Source of the DNA: Fremontodendron californicum
Lineage: Eukaryota; Streptophyta; Magnoliopsida; Malvales; Malvaceae
Assembly: GCA_030761205.1 (NCBI GenBank)
Contig: JAULJL010000005.1
Span: 8,023,501 to 8,087,500 of the forward strand
Direction of reading: 5' to 3'
Length of the DNA stretch: 64,000 bases
Part shown: positions 45,325 to 56,414 of the stretch, piece after piece
Layout of the letters: each line of letters starts with the position of its first letter
How positions within the stretch are numbered: the stretch's first letter is position 1
Made by a program: the position numbers and the translations under genes
Notes under the pieces: model-generated
Seen by the model: only the letters and a program-made list of their open reading frames with translations
Told to the model about the DNA's origin: nothing
Databases searched by the model: none

Positions 45325-46860
45325 ATATAATTTGTAATCCATGATACATTTTCATTCTAATAACCTTTTATACATTTTTCGTAACATTTGAAATAATTTT
45401 GATAAACTTTGATATAATTTTGGTAACTTTTTATACAATTTTAGTAACCTTTGAGATAATTTTGATAACCTAAAATGGAATTTTTGGATACAATTTTTAT
45501 AACATTTTATAGAATTTTGATAACCTTTGATAAATTTTTGATAACTTTTGATACAAAATTTCTAATCTTTGATGCAATTTTGATAACCTTTGATACAGTT
45601 TCGATAACTTTTGATATTATTTTGATAACCTTTGATATATTATTGCTAATCTTCAATACATTTTGGTCACTTTTGATACAACTTTGGTAATTTTGATGCA
45701 ATTTTTGGAACTTTTGATACAATTTGGTAAGTTTTGATACAATTCCGGTAACTTTTGATACACTTTAAGTAACTTTTGATACAATTTTGGTATCCTTGGA
45801 TACAATTTTAGTAACGTTTTATACATATTTGGTAATTTTTTATACAATTTTGGTAAACTTTGATGCAATCTTGGTAACTTTGGTACAATTTTTATACTCT
45901 TTGATGCAATTTCGAAAACTTCTGTACAATTGTGTTAACATTGGATGCTATTTTGGTAACTTTTTATACAATTTTGGTAACCTTTGAAAAGAATTTTGAT
46001 AACTTTTGATACAATTTTTTTTTGTAACCTTTTTATACAATTTTGGTAACTTTGGATGCAATTTTGGTAACTTATTATATAATTTTGATAACGTTTGATG
46101 CAATCTTGGTAACCTTTGATATAATTTTTGATAATCTTTGAAATAAACTTTGATATAATTTTGATAACCTTTAATACAATTTTTGTAACTTTTTGATACA
46201 ATTTTGGTAACTTTGATGCATTTTTGGTAACTTTGACACAACTTTGGTAACTTTTGGTGCAACTTTGGTAATTTTTTAAGAATTTGATAACCTTTGATGA
46301 AATTTTGATAATTTTTTATACAATTTGGTAACCTTCCATGCAATTTTGTTAACATTTAATACACTTTTTGGTAACCTTTGACACACTCTTTGATAACATT
46401 TGATACAATTATGGTAACCTTTTTATGCAATTTTGACACCTTTGATGCAATTTTGGTAACCTTTGATACAACTTGATAATATTGATACAATGTCGGTAAT
46501 TTTTAATACAATTTTGGCAACCTTTGATGTAATTTGGTAACGGTTGATGCAATGTTGGTAACCTTTGATACATTTTTTTCGTAAACTGTGATATAATTTT
46601 GATGTTAGTAACTTGAAGTAATTTTGATAACTTTTGATATATTTTCGATAATTTTTTGTAGAATTTTAATAATATTCTACCATTTTAATTAGTAATTTTT
46701 TTTATACAAATTTAGTAATTTTTGATAAATTTTTGTAATTTTTATATAAATTTTGTAACTCTCGATATAAATTTGATAAACTTTTTTCATATTTTTGGTA
46801 ACCTCTAATACATTTTTGAAAACCTTTGATAGACTTGTGATATTTTTTTTATATAGAATT
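45325..46860. repeat. Degenerate 21-bp tandem array, right part
   Basis: About 70 diverged units like AACTTTTGATACAATTTTGGT. It continues the array of 36490-36985, from which it is separated by the inserted LINE/LTR block. Open frames on both strands (heptads such as KLPKLYQ or TFDTILI) are by-products of a 21-bp period. Confidence 0.85.
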
Positions 46861-46958
46861 TTGATAATGATAATCTTTTAATATAAAAAAAAAAAGATAT
46901 CAAGCAAAATTAAATAATTCACATGCATATCTGACTAAGATTTGTGCTTCGTTTTCAG

Positions 46959-49112
46959 TGGACAAATTTCCTGAATGCTGATAATATTAAAGGCTTGTAA
47001 GCTTTTTCAATGTTGCTTGCTATGATTGGCAATGGACTTATGATCCCACGTGCACTATTTATTCGTCGACTGAATGGGGCTTCTCTCAGCTTCTTTCACA
47101 AGAGATTTTTAACAATGGTGCCAATGGTTACTTGGTCGAGGATTGTTGCATATTTGGGGCAGAGGTTTTCGTAATTGAACGTCCTGCCAAATTGGAGCAA
47201 CTATCAATGATTGAGAATCCTAGTGGCAGAACAATTACTTGGAAGATTGAAAATTTTTCTAAACTCGACAAGGAATATGAATTTTCTCCTGAAAATCTCG
47301 TCGATGACATAAAATGGTATTCATGAGGCTGAATATTCACCTTTTAACCTTTCGTTTTTCTATTATTTTATGATTTTGGATTACACAATAAGATCTTTTT
47401 TCTTGTTTTATTATAATTCAAGTTGGGAAACTCTATGATTAGATGCTGTCATATGCGTCATTTTCACATTGATTACAGGAAGTTAGGGGTTTATCCTGAA
47501 GGATATTCCTGTGTTGAGGATAATACATTTTTACCTCTTTTTCTTGAGTTAGCTGAGCCCGACACACTTCCACCAAAGCGTGAATTATACATGAAATACA
47601 AACTACGACTGAGGGATCAAGTCAAATCTAATCACTTGGAAGAGATAAGTAAATTCCATATCTCAAAATTTTCTTCATTTTTTCTTCTATTGCAGACATA
47701 TAGTTTATAGTAACTAGAATTTGTAATGGGTGAAAAAAATATATATTTTTTTAAAAAATAAAGAAATTGTGTTTTAATTTTTAATAATTAGTCTTTGTAG
47801 TTAAATAATTTTTTTTTTTATTTCACTTATTTTTTATTACTTTTTTTAAAATATTTTTTTTACTTTTTTTTTATCATCCATAAATGGGTGTGCCATAATC
47901 TACTGTTTTAAAAGTAAAAAGATATTTAGGTTTTTTTAAGTGGGTAGTTATTATTTTAAGTTAAAAAGTCATATTCATTCTTACTTTTATATTTTTACAA
48001 TAATTATATTTGATTTTTTTATAATTATCTTTATTTAGTTGGTGTCACTTGATTCATGAGTGAGAGAAGGAAAAAGGAGAAAATGGTTTTTTAACAAAAT
48101 ATAAAATTAACTCTTCTAAATGCATACGAAATAAATTAAATTAAAAATAAGTTAGCTAAAAAATTAATTTAAAAATGTTCCATTTTTCATATTTAGGATT
48201 TATATATCTATACTATTATAAAAGAATGGTTGAGTTGTCTATACTATTATAAAAAGAATGGCTAAGCTGGTGTCACTGAGTCAAGTGACACCAACTTAGT
48301 TGATAAAAACACAAAAAAATTATTAAGTGTTAAAAAAAATTAAGGCTATTTATGTATTTAAATATTTTATATAATAATTTTTTACAAAAAAAATTACTTA
48401 TTTACTTCTAAAAAAACTACCCATTTTCAAAAAACTACTCACTTACAAAAATTACCTACTTACAAAAACTATCCATTTTTTTTTTTACATTTAATATTTT
48501 TGAAATACAATTTATTATTTTTAAAAAAATATATTTTTAGTCACATGGTGAGTGTGTGAAATTTTAGTTATATTTAAATGTTGTGTTTGGTATTTATTTA
48601 CTTAATTTTTTAACTGAATTGACGCCATTTCTTTTATGATATCTAATTTAACGAAGCTACTCATTAATAGTGGGTGATCGACTGACTATTTATTCTAAAC
48701 TTTATAAATTTTTGTAATTATAAAATTTATGATAAGGGTAAAAATGTAATTTGACTTAGTTAACAAAATGTATAGATTTTTTTTGGGTGCAAAAGTATAG
48801 AATTTTATTTTTATTTCGATATGATATATTATATTTGGCTTATGATATTTGGAGTTTTATATATTTTGTTTGGCTAATATTATGCTCTGATGACCTTTTT
48901 TTGCTCTGTTGACTTTTTTTTGGTTTAAATTTCTTACAGAGTAAAATTGGTTTGCTTCCTCCAAAACAAGTTGGGGTTTTCCTGAGTTTGTGTCATTGAA
49001 GGATCTTTATGTCTCTTCAAAGGGATATATCGTGAAAGACACATTGATTGTTGAAGCCGAATTTTTGGTCATTTCTAAAGTCGAGTGTTTTTCATACCAA
49101 CCGCAAGACTAA
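46959..49112 (+). pseudogene. MATH-domain protein gene remnant (end of one MATH domain and a second MATH domain)
   Basis: Three exon-like blocks. About 47003-47316 reads ending of a MATH/TRAF-like domain (STEWGFSQLLSQEIFNNG, GYLVEDCCIFGAEVFVIE) and the start of a second (RTITWKIENFSKLDKEYEF). A G|GT donor after 47316 joins ACAG|G at 47479, restoring IKWKLGVYPEGYS. Block 2 is 47479-47648. Block 3 (48940-49109) closes the second MATH domain (SSKTSWGFPEFVSLKDLY, GYIVKDTLIVEAEFLVI) with a TAA at 49110-49112. Lesions: with the only plausible junction 47648/48940 an in-frame TAA falls at 48942-48944. A frame break near 46990-47003 separates block 1 from WTNFLNADNIKG just upstream. No N-terminal exons are found; the 21-bp array lies there instead. 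MATH proteins act as adaptors for ubiquitin ligases or deubiquitinases. Confidence 0.7.
48207..48300 (+). mobile_element. Helitron-like 5' terminus, doubled
   Basis: TCTATACTATTATAAAAGAA at 48207 and nearly the same at 48238, close to the TC start common to plant Helitrons. It is followed by a palindromic phrase GGTGTCACTGAGTCAAGTGACACC-like at about 48270-48295. Lies in the last intron of the MATH remnant. A matching 3' CTRR end was not found. Confidence 0.4.
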
Positions 49113-51175
49113 ACATCTGAATTTACATGTGTTTCTTCTTGTTAATCATTTTACAAAATGAAGTTATTTTTGCCATATTTATTACCTATTTCAATTTCTC
49201 TTAATTTTTTAATTTAATTTTGATTTTTTTCTCTAGTCCCCAACAAAATACCTACATACCAAATTAACTAACAAAATTCTCAAGTACTTATTCAAGACGC
49301 GAGTCTCAAAAGCCAAGCAATTAGGCTGTTGTTTCAATGAAAAGGTTTTTCAAAAAATATTTTCAGAATTTTTCTGTGTTTGGTTGGGAAAAATTGAGTT
49401 GGTCAACGTAAAATCTTTTACGGGTCAATAAAAAATAACCCTTGTTTTATGTAAAATGTCTTCCGCTTTAGAAAAACGGAAAACATTTTACAAGAGCTAA
49501 CAAACTTACCCGTCTGTGTTGAGTCGACCAGAGGCAAATCACCGCCTCTCTATTCTCTCACCATAGGCGCAACCCAGACTTGTTTTCTTCTTTATTTTTC
49601 CATCCTTTCATCTTTTTCTTTTCATTGTTCCTTCCCCCCCCCCCCAATAGCTCCCTGCTTCAACTAACCCAAAAATTTCTCAAATCTTCTCCGCTGTTGT
49701 AACAAGTCATTCCCAAATCTGAACTTTCTTGCTTCATCATCGGCAGACAAAGTATGTTTTTTTTCCGCTTTTGCTCGTTTATTTCTTGCTCTATTTAGTA
49801 TTTTTTCCATTTCAATCATAAATTGGTCTAAGAATAACACAGCTTCTGTTAAGATTTATGTGACAAATTTACAAAGTTGTCTGAAATTTTTGGACTGTGA
49901 GTTCCAAATCCCTCTTACTGTTATGGAATTTCTGGGTTCTGGTTCCCAAATGGGTTTTCTGGATTTTGATTCCTGTCAAATAGTCTGTTCCTTTAGCATT
50001 TAATCTGGAAAAGCAAAAACAAGAGACTATCAACCCGTTTTCACACCATAATCTGTTCGTTTCTTCTTTTTTTTTTTTTTTTTTTTTTTCTTTCTATTTT
50101 ATTGGTTGAGTTAGCATTTAGAAGTGAAAGATTATTACTTTTTGCATAAAACCCACCTTGTTCACGTGACTAAGAATAAGATTAAAGTTGAGGAAGCTTT
50201 GATTGATACTGAGTTACAATAATTTCCATGGTCAATGTTCTTTGATGATAGCTTTCAAGTATTAATCAGAGAGTCAATCGGTAAGCCGTAAGATATTAAT
50301 TTATAGTTTGATGGTGAAAATAGTCATACACAGACAAATAAAAGTAGATATTCATGGAGCTTGGAGGTGTTTACTGGCTGAGGTCTGATAAGCACCTTTA
50401 TAAATAGTCTTCTAGAAAAATAATGAGAAATGATATAATTCTATTTGACTTATGATTGTGGGTTTAATTCGGTTGAGTTCAGTTGGGTAGTTTGTTTATA
50501 ATACTGCCTTTTACTTCATTTTTTCTGTGAAACCACCTTCACAACATAATCTATTCGTTTTTTTTATTTTATAATTTATTGGATGAGTTAGCAGTGAAAG
50601 ATTTTTTTATATTCTATCTCCTTATTTGTACTGTGTTGTGATCTATATATCTTTTATATATGGATGAAAAATTAATTTATGCTTGATCTTGATTTTAAAA
50701 CCCACCTAAACTTGTTGAGCAATATATTTATAAAGAGTAACAATTTTTTCCTGTAGGTGGATCATAATTTTATATATAGAGTAACAATTTTTTCCTGTAG
50801 GTGGATCATAATTTTATATATGCCTTTCAGTTATGAGTGCAGCTATATCACTATTAGTTTTTGGAACAATATTGTATGAACAATATGATTATGATTTTTA
50901 GTTCGTAAATGGTTTGTATGAACAATATTGTAGGCTTATTTTGTAGTATGAACAATATTAAAATTCGTCAATCGGAAAATATTTTACACAGAATCATCCA
51001 AACAACAAAAAATAGTAAAATTTTCAAAAAATAAGTCAATTTTTCAGAAATTATTTTCCGAAAATCATTTTACGTGAATCAAGCAGATAAGATCAAATTC
51101 AAATTCACCAAGTATCACAGTTTGGAACAGCCAAATAACTCACTCATACTACAACAGGTAACTTGCTAGAGATAA
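49113..51175. other. Non-coding stretch with possible DNA-element ends and a gene-leader-like core
   Basis: About 49330-49500 and 50950-51090 contain related A/T-rich words (AAAATATTTTC, TGTTTGGTTGG/GTTGTTTGGATG in inverse orientation, TTTTACGTGAATC), as in ends of a hAT- or MULE-type element. Between them, 49510-49760 is pyrimidine-rich with CCGCCTCTCTATTCTCTCACC and a splice-like CAGACAAAG|TATG. It resembles a plant 5' leader and intron, but there is no coding exon. C12 at 49634-49645; T25 near 50064-50088; a 44-bp tandem duplication at 50734-50821 (AGAGTAACAATTTTTTCCTG). Confidence 0.4.
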
Positions 51176-52528
51176 TTTCATAAATTCCCACAGGGGCAAA
51201 AACATCTGCCTAACCTCATTTACTGTAACTTTATCACCAGAGAAGGGTTAGAGGCACAAAATGGCCAAGATGAGGTCGTAATAAATGATGCCCAGAACAC
51301 TGTTAACCCCGTCAATGTCCTAAACTCAGATGATCTAGCTGAACAGGCAAAGTTGAAAAGGGTTGCAGTAAATGAGGTTGAGTTGGTAGATTCCCAAGGG
51401 AAATATCGATTGCTAGATGAAAGGCTCCGGGTAGTAGAAAATACAGATGTATTTGGGAGTTTAGATGTGAAAGAACGATGTTTGGTCTTCGATTTAGTCA
51501 TTCCTCCTAAGTTCAAGATCCCTGACTTTGTGAAATATGACGGGACGACTGATCCATCAGCCCACATCACTATGTTCTGCCGGAAGATGACAAGTCATAT
51601 AGATAATGATAAGCTTTTGATTCACTGCTTTCAGGATAGCCTCAGCGGATCTGCAATTAGGTGGTATAGTCAGTTGAGCAAGGATCAGATTCGCTCTTGG
51701 AATGACCTGGCTAGGGTTTTTCTAAACCAGTACAAGCATATGACCGACATGGCACCTGACCGTCTCACCTTGCAAAATATGAAGAAAAGAGTTACTGAGA
51801 GCTTCAAAGAATATGCACAACGGTGGATGAGCCTGGCCGTCCAAGTACAACCGCCTTTAACTCAGAAGGAAACCACTGTCCTTTTTGTGAATACACTACA
51901 GGCCTCATACTACGATAGACTTGTCAGCAACACCACGAAGAATTTTTCGGACATGGTAATTTCAGGGGAGATGATTGAGAATGCTATCAAGGATGGGAAA
52001 ATTGAAGGAGAAAGAACATCCAATACCAAGAACAAGGGGGCATCTGAAAAGAAAATGGAAGATACCCAAGTCGTGGAAGACTTTGCCCCATCTCCCCAAT
52101 TATCCTCGTATCAGCCATTTTACTCTACCCTAAACAATGTCTCTCAAGGTTTTTATCCCTACCAACCAATGACTGCAACTACACCAGAATTTACATCTGG
52201 CTATCAATCGAACATCCTTGGGAATAATTGAAGGGGGCATAAAAAGCGAAAAATAAATCAGGTTGACCCGATTCCTGTGACATACAGTGAGCTACTACCT
52301 CAACTCATCCAGAATCACCTTGTGACACCCATGCAAATAGAGCCTTTGAAGCCCCCTTATCCGAGCTGGTATGATGCTAATGAGTGTTGTGGGTACCATT
52401 CTGGCAATCAAGGTCACTCAACAGAGAACTGCCCCGCTTTGAAGTACAAGGTCAGAGATCTCATCAAGGCTGGTTCGATAAGTTTTGAAGATGGGGAAGC
52501 CAAGTGTCATAACAAACATTGTGCATGA
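51176..52528 (+). pseudogene. Ogre/Tat-like Ty3/gypsy gag with one nonsense codon
   Basis: One frame from 51176 to the stop at 52526-52528, broken only by a TGA at 52229-52231. Seen: Retrotrans_gag domain (FKIPDFVKYDGTTDPSAHIT, LIHCFQDSLSGSAIRWYSQL, DLARVFLNQYKHMTDMAPDR, ESFKEYAQRWMSLAVQVQPP), typical of the Tat/Ogre lineage. It is followed, beyond the TGA, by a zinc-finger-like CGYHSGNQGHSTENCPALK. No protease, RT or integrase of this lineage follows; the downstream 2.5 kb is non-coding. A relic. Confidence 0.8.
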
Positions 52529-55094
52529 TCATATTAGGTTTTTGACACATGTAGTTCTATACACTGTGATGATGAAAGCACTTGTCTCATGTTAACATCT
52601 ACATGAATTAAATGAATTTTGAATTTTAAATGCTTTGTGTTTGTTGTGTTTCAACAATAACTTGAATTTGCAAAAACAAGCATTAAGGAATTTTTAGTGA
52701 TGGATAGTCTCAAGAAGATTGATGATCAGTGTTACAAATGTCCCAATACCTTCTCCATTCTCTTTAGGTTTTCCTAAGCCTAAATCTCTTAAACCAAGAG
52801 CACTTGAAAGACCTAATGCTTCAAGGGATATGAATGATTTGACTTCATTAAACCATTGTCGTCATAGAATAAGCAAAGATGTAGATCCTAGTCTAGGCTA
52901 TGAACAAAGGAATGAACTTTTTAAAAAATTTCGAATTCCTTGAAATTCAAACAAATGAGACATTCTTTCAAGAATCCAGATTTTGATAATTTGGTGTGTG
53001 TCAAGATTGTGCTAAAATCATTCATGACCGTTCCCAATGACCACAAAACACTAATTGCCCAGACATCACTTCATGTTTGACACCCTAGGGCATAATGATT
53101 AAACTAGATTATTCCATGTCCTAGAGAAAACCTGTCTTTGGGAAATATTTTCCTAGGCATTCCAACAAACCCAAGATTGAAACTCAGCCTCTTCAAAGTA
53201 GACCTAGACTTGCTATGTTCCTCGTTGATACAAATTCGCATGGTTAATCAAATTGGGGCATCATATGTGGAAATAATGGATACATGGTGAAGAAGGATGG
53301 GCTAACACATGAAATCATTGGGGTATGCGATGGAAAAATGAGAAGAAATTTTTTGTGATATCATGCATATGAGAATTCGGATGATTCCAAAGTGCAAAAT
53401 GAAATTTTGATTATCTATTTCCCATGAGGATTGCTTTTCAATGAGAATATTTGGGCTTGATATGATGAATGGCCATCTTTCATATCCCTTTCACAAGAAA
53501 AAATTATTATCCATAGTCACCCCTTTTGAGCCAAAAGAATTCTTTCTTCTTTGAACCCTGATCAAGGATTACCCTCTATACTGGGGGGCAAACGCGAGGA
53601 AAGATCTTTTCAAAGATCATTGAGAAATGAGTGACAACTCAAGGATAGAAAAAAAGCAAATGGATCCCAGAATAAATACGGACGCACTCTGTCAAAGAAA
53701 AAAGAAGAGGAAAAGATGGCGAAATGAAAGCCAAGAAAAACAAAAAAACACAATAAAAAAGAAAACAAAATGTGTGAAATACATGGCAAATTGAAAGCCA
53801 AGAGCGAGGAAAGAAAGACACAAAAGTCAAAAGGAAAGAAATATCCAAGAAGGGACAAATGCTTCAAAGAGAATCCTCCTCAAGAAATGATCCTTGATCT
53901 GATTACCCTCAAACACATATTTTGGGCCTATTTATCATTTCTTTCTGAACCCTGAGCCATGGCCTACATTACGTGCTTTAAAAGTCCATTTTGATCAAGC
54001 ATGAATATTTAATTTGAAAGGTTTTTCCTCAGATTTTATCCCATTTCATCGAATTATCATTTCACTAAGGAAGAATTTAGAATTCTCAAGTGTATGGTAA
54101 AAAAAAAATGGAAAGAATGGGACTTTAGGGCAAAAACCCAAAAAATGGGCGGTCTAGAGTAAATTTGGAAATTTTCGATGCCATCTATGATAGTGCCGAT
54201 ACCCCAAAAGAAAAGATCTTATTAAAGGAGTGGTCATCGAGGAACATCTAGGAATTCTTGAACCCCCAAATTTCCAACTCTCATTCAAAGGATTGTCTTC
54301 AAAAACTGAAACTTTTTTCTCCAAGATTAAACTTTCCGGTTTAAACATCCCGGCCAATCTTGACGCTTGTCAAAAAGCCTTGATATGGAAAGTAAAAGAA
54401 TGTTGAATTTGCTTGGTTCTCAATGAATTCATGATTTATAAAACTTGTTCCATTTGTGAGCCTAGAAGGGATATGCATTTTTGTCATGAAGTTTTCCTGG
54501 AAAAGCCAGAATCTTGTTATACCATTGCCAATCCCAGTTGAAAAAACCCAGATTGATACTTAGAAAAATTTCTAACAATGATCATCAGTCTTCAAAAGAT
54601 TTGTACATCACACATTGTGGGGTTAATATTTTTTGTTAAGAAGTTTTCAAAATGCAAAAAAAAAAAAAATAATAATAATATTTTTGAAATACCCATTTTT
54701 GATGTTGACATGAGACAAGGGTTTTTCTAACCCAAAGGTATAGAACTGCCAGGATAGATCCTGACTTCCAGATATGAGAAGAAGATATCGAACCCAGTTC
54801 AGATCTCTGTTGATGAAAGTTTGAAAACTGTTGGGGCAAAGAGAATAGCCAAAATGAATTGAAGATATACTCTGATTTGAAGAGGAAAAATGAATTTGAA
54901 AGGCTAAGCCAAAGTCTATAAAAACAACCGGGGGCATTTACATCAATCATGAGCACTCATCTCTTTATCGAGCTTTTGCATCTAGACAATGTCGGCAAGC
55001 ATTTGCATCATTCATGGGTATTTGCATTGGCATTATTCCATAAGCATCTGCCATAACCTGGGCAGATTTTCGAAGAGAGTTTGAAAAAAAAATA
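52529..55094. other. Non-coding retroelement-like DNA
   Basis: Short broken frames only. Words such as GGGGGCAAACGCGAGGAAAG (53584), purine-rich blocks at 53640-53830 and the repeated GCATTTGCATC/AAGCATTTGCATCATTC phrases at 54930-55030 look like the non-coding 3' part of a gypsy element. I could not define ends. Confidence 0.4.
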
Positions 55095-56414
55095 TTATTC
55101 TCGGGCCTTGCGGGAATAGAAATGGACTATCAGAATTTGCGCCATGTTTATGAATTTAAAACAGGGTGGTATGTCAGTAGCAGAGTATGAGCAAAAGTTC
55201 AATGAACTATCAGAATTTGCGCCATCGATAGTAGCCAACGATGCTAATAGATGCAAGAAATTCCAAGATGGGCTACATGTTAGTATTCGAGATAGGTTGA
55301 CGACCCAACTTAGATAAGTTTGTTATTGTTTTCATCGATGACATCCTAGTTTATTCCAGGAATAAGGATGATCATGTAAGCCATTTGTGAACGGTGTTGC
55401 AGACTATGCGTGAAAAGCAACTTTATGCTAAATTTTCCAAGTGTGAATTCTGGCTAGACAAAGTAGCATTCCTTGGTCACGTAGTATCTAAGGAAGTGAT
55501 TTTTGTGGATCCACAAAAGATAGAAGCTGTAGTTGCTTGGGAAAGACCCACTAATGTCACAGAAGTTAGGAGCTTTCTCGGATTGGCAGGGTACTATCGA
55601 AGATTCGTGGAAGGATTTTCCATGATTGCCTCTCCTTTGTCAAAACTAACAAGGAAGCATGCTAAGTTTGAGTGGACTGACAAATGTGAGCAAGCTTTCC
55701 AAGAGCTCAAGCGTAGATTGACCACAGCACCAGTTCTTACACTACTATCAGGGACTGGAAGCTTTGTGGCGAGGTTTGGGTTGCGTTTTGATGCAACATG
55801 GGAAGGTGATAGCTTATGCTTCTCGACAACTGAAACAGCATGAGCAAAACTATCCCACTCATGATTTAGAGTTGGCGGCAGTGGTGTTTGCACTGAAAAT
55901 TTGGAGGCATTATTTATTTGGAGAAAAATGTACAATCTACACTGATCATAAGAGTCTGAAATATCTGATGGATCAGAAAGAATTAAATTTGAGACAAAGG
56001 AGATGGTTGGAATTGATAAAAAATTATGACTGTGTAATTGACTATCACCCAGGAAAGGCCAATGTAGTGGCCGATGCTCTTAGTAGAAAGTCTTCTAGTT
56101 CTCTTGCTCATATCCGAGCAATTCAGAAATCCTTACAAAATGATTTGAAGTCTTCACCTTTAGAATTGATGATTGAGGAGAATAATCTCCTGATAGCCCA
56201 CTTGAAGGTTAAACCGATTCATATTGATTGGATACGTGAAGCACAAAATAATGACCCTATGCTGGTAAAGTTAAAGCAAGAAGTAAGGGATGGCCTGAGG
56301 ACTGACTATCAAATAAAGGATGATGATGTACTGATAATGAAAAATAGGCTTTGTGTGCCTCAGGATGAAGAAATCCGAAAGGTGATTTTGGAGGAAGCTC
56401 ATAATACACCATAC
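55095..56414 (+). pseudogene. Chromovirus-like Ty3/gypsy relic: gag fragment fused to RT-RNase H-integrase start
   Basis: 55150-55305 encodes a gag piece (KQGGMSVAEYEQKFNELSEF, KKFQDGLHVSIRDRL). It joins abruptly to RT (LDKFVIVFIDDILVYSRNKD, about 55317), so the zinc knuckle, protease and N-terminal RT are deleted. RT continues (KCEFWLDKVAFLGHVVS, VRSFLGLAGYYRRFVEGFS) after a TGA at 55388-55390. A deletion and frameshift at about 55760-55775 remove the first RNase H acidic residue. The frame then resumes (LGCVLMQHGKVIAYASRQLK, TDHKSLKYLMDQKELNLRQR, YHPGKANVVADALSRK) into the integrase zinc region. It is cut at 56414 by the LTR at 56415. Confidence 0.85.

Noticed and set aside
45475..46355. 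Several open frames of 65-135 codons on both strands, rich in YQNCIK or FDTILI heptads
   Set aside because: They exist because the underlying tandem repeat has a 21-bp period; overlapping frames on both strands are equally open and no homologue is expected.
53610..53867. Hydrophobic minus-strand frames (FLLCFFVFLGFHF type)
   Set aside because: Complement of a purine-rich non-coding block in retroelement DNA; no domain or start context.
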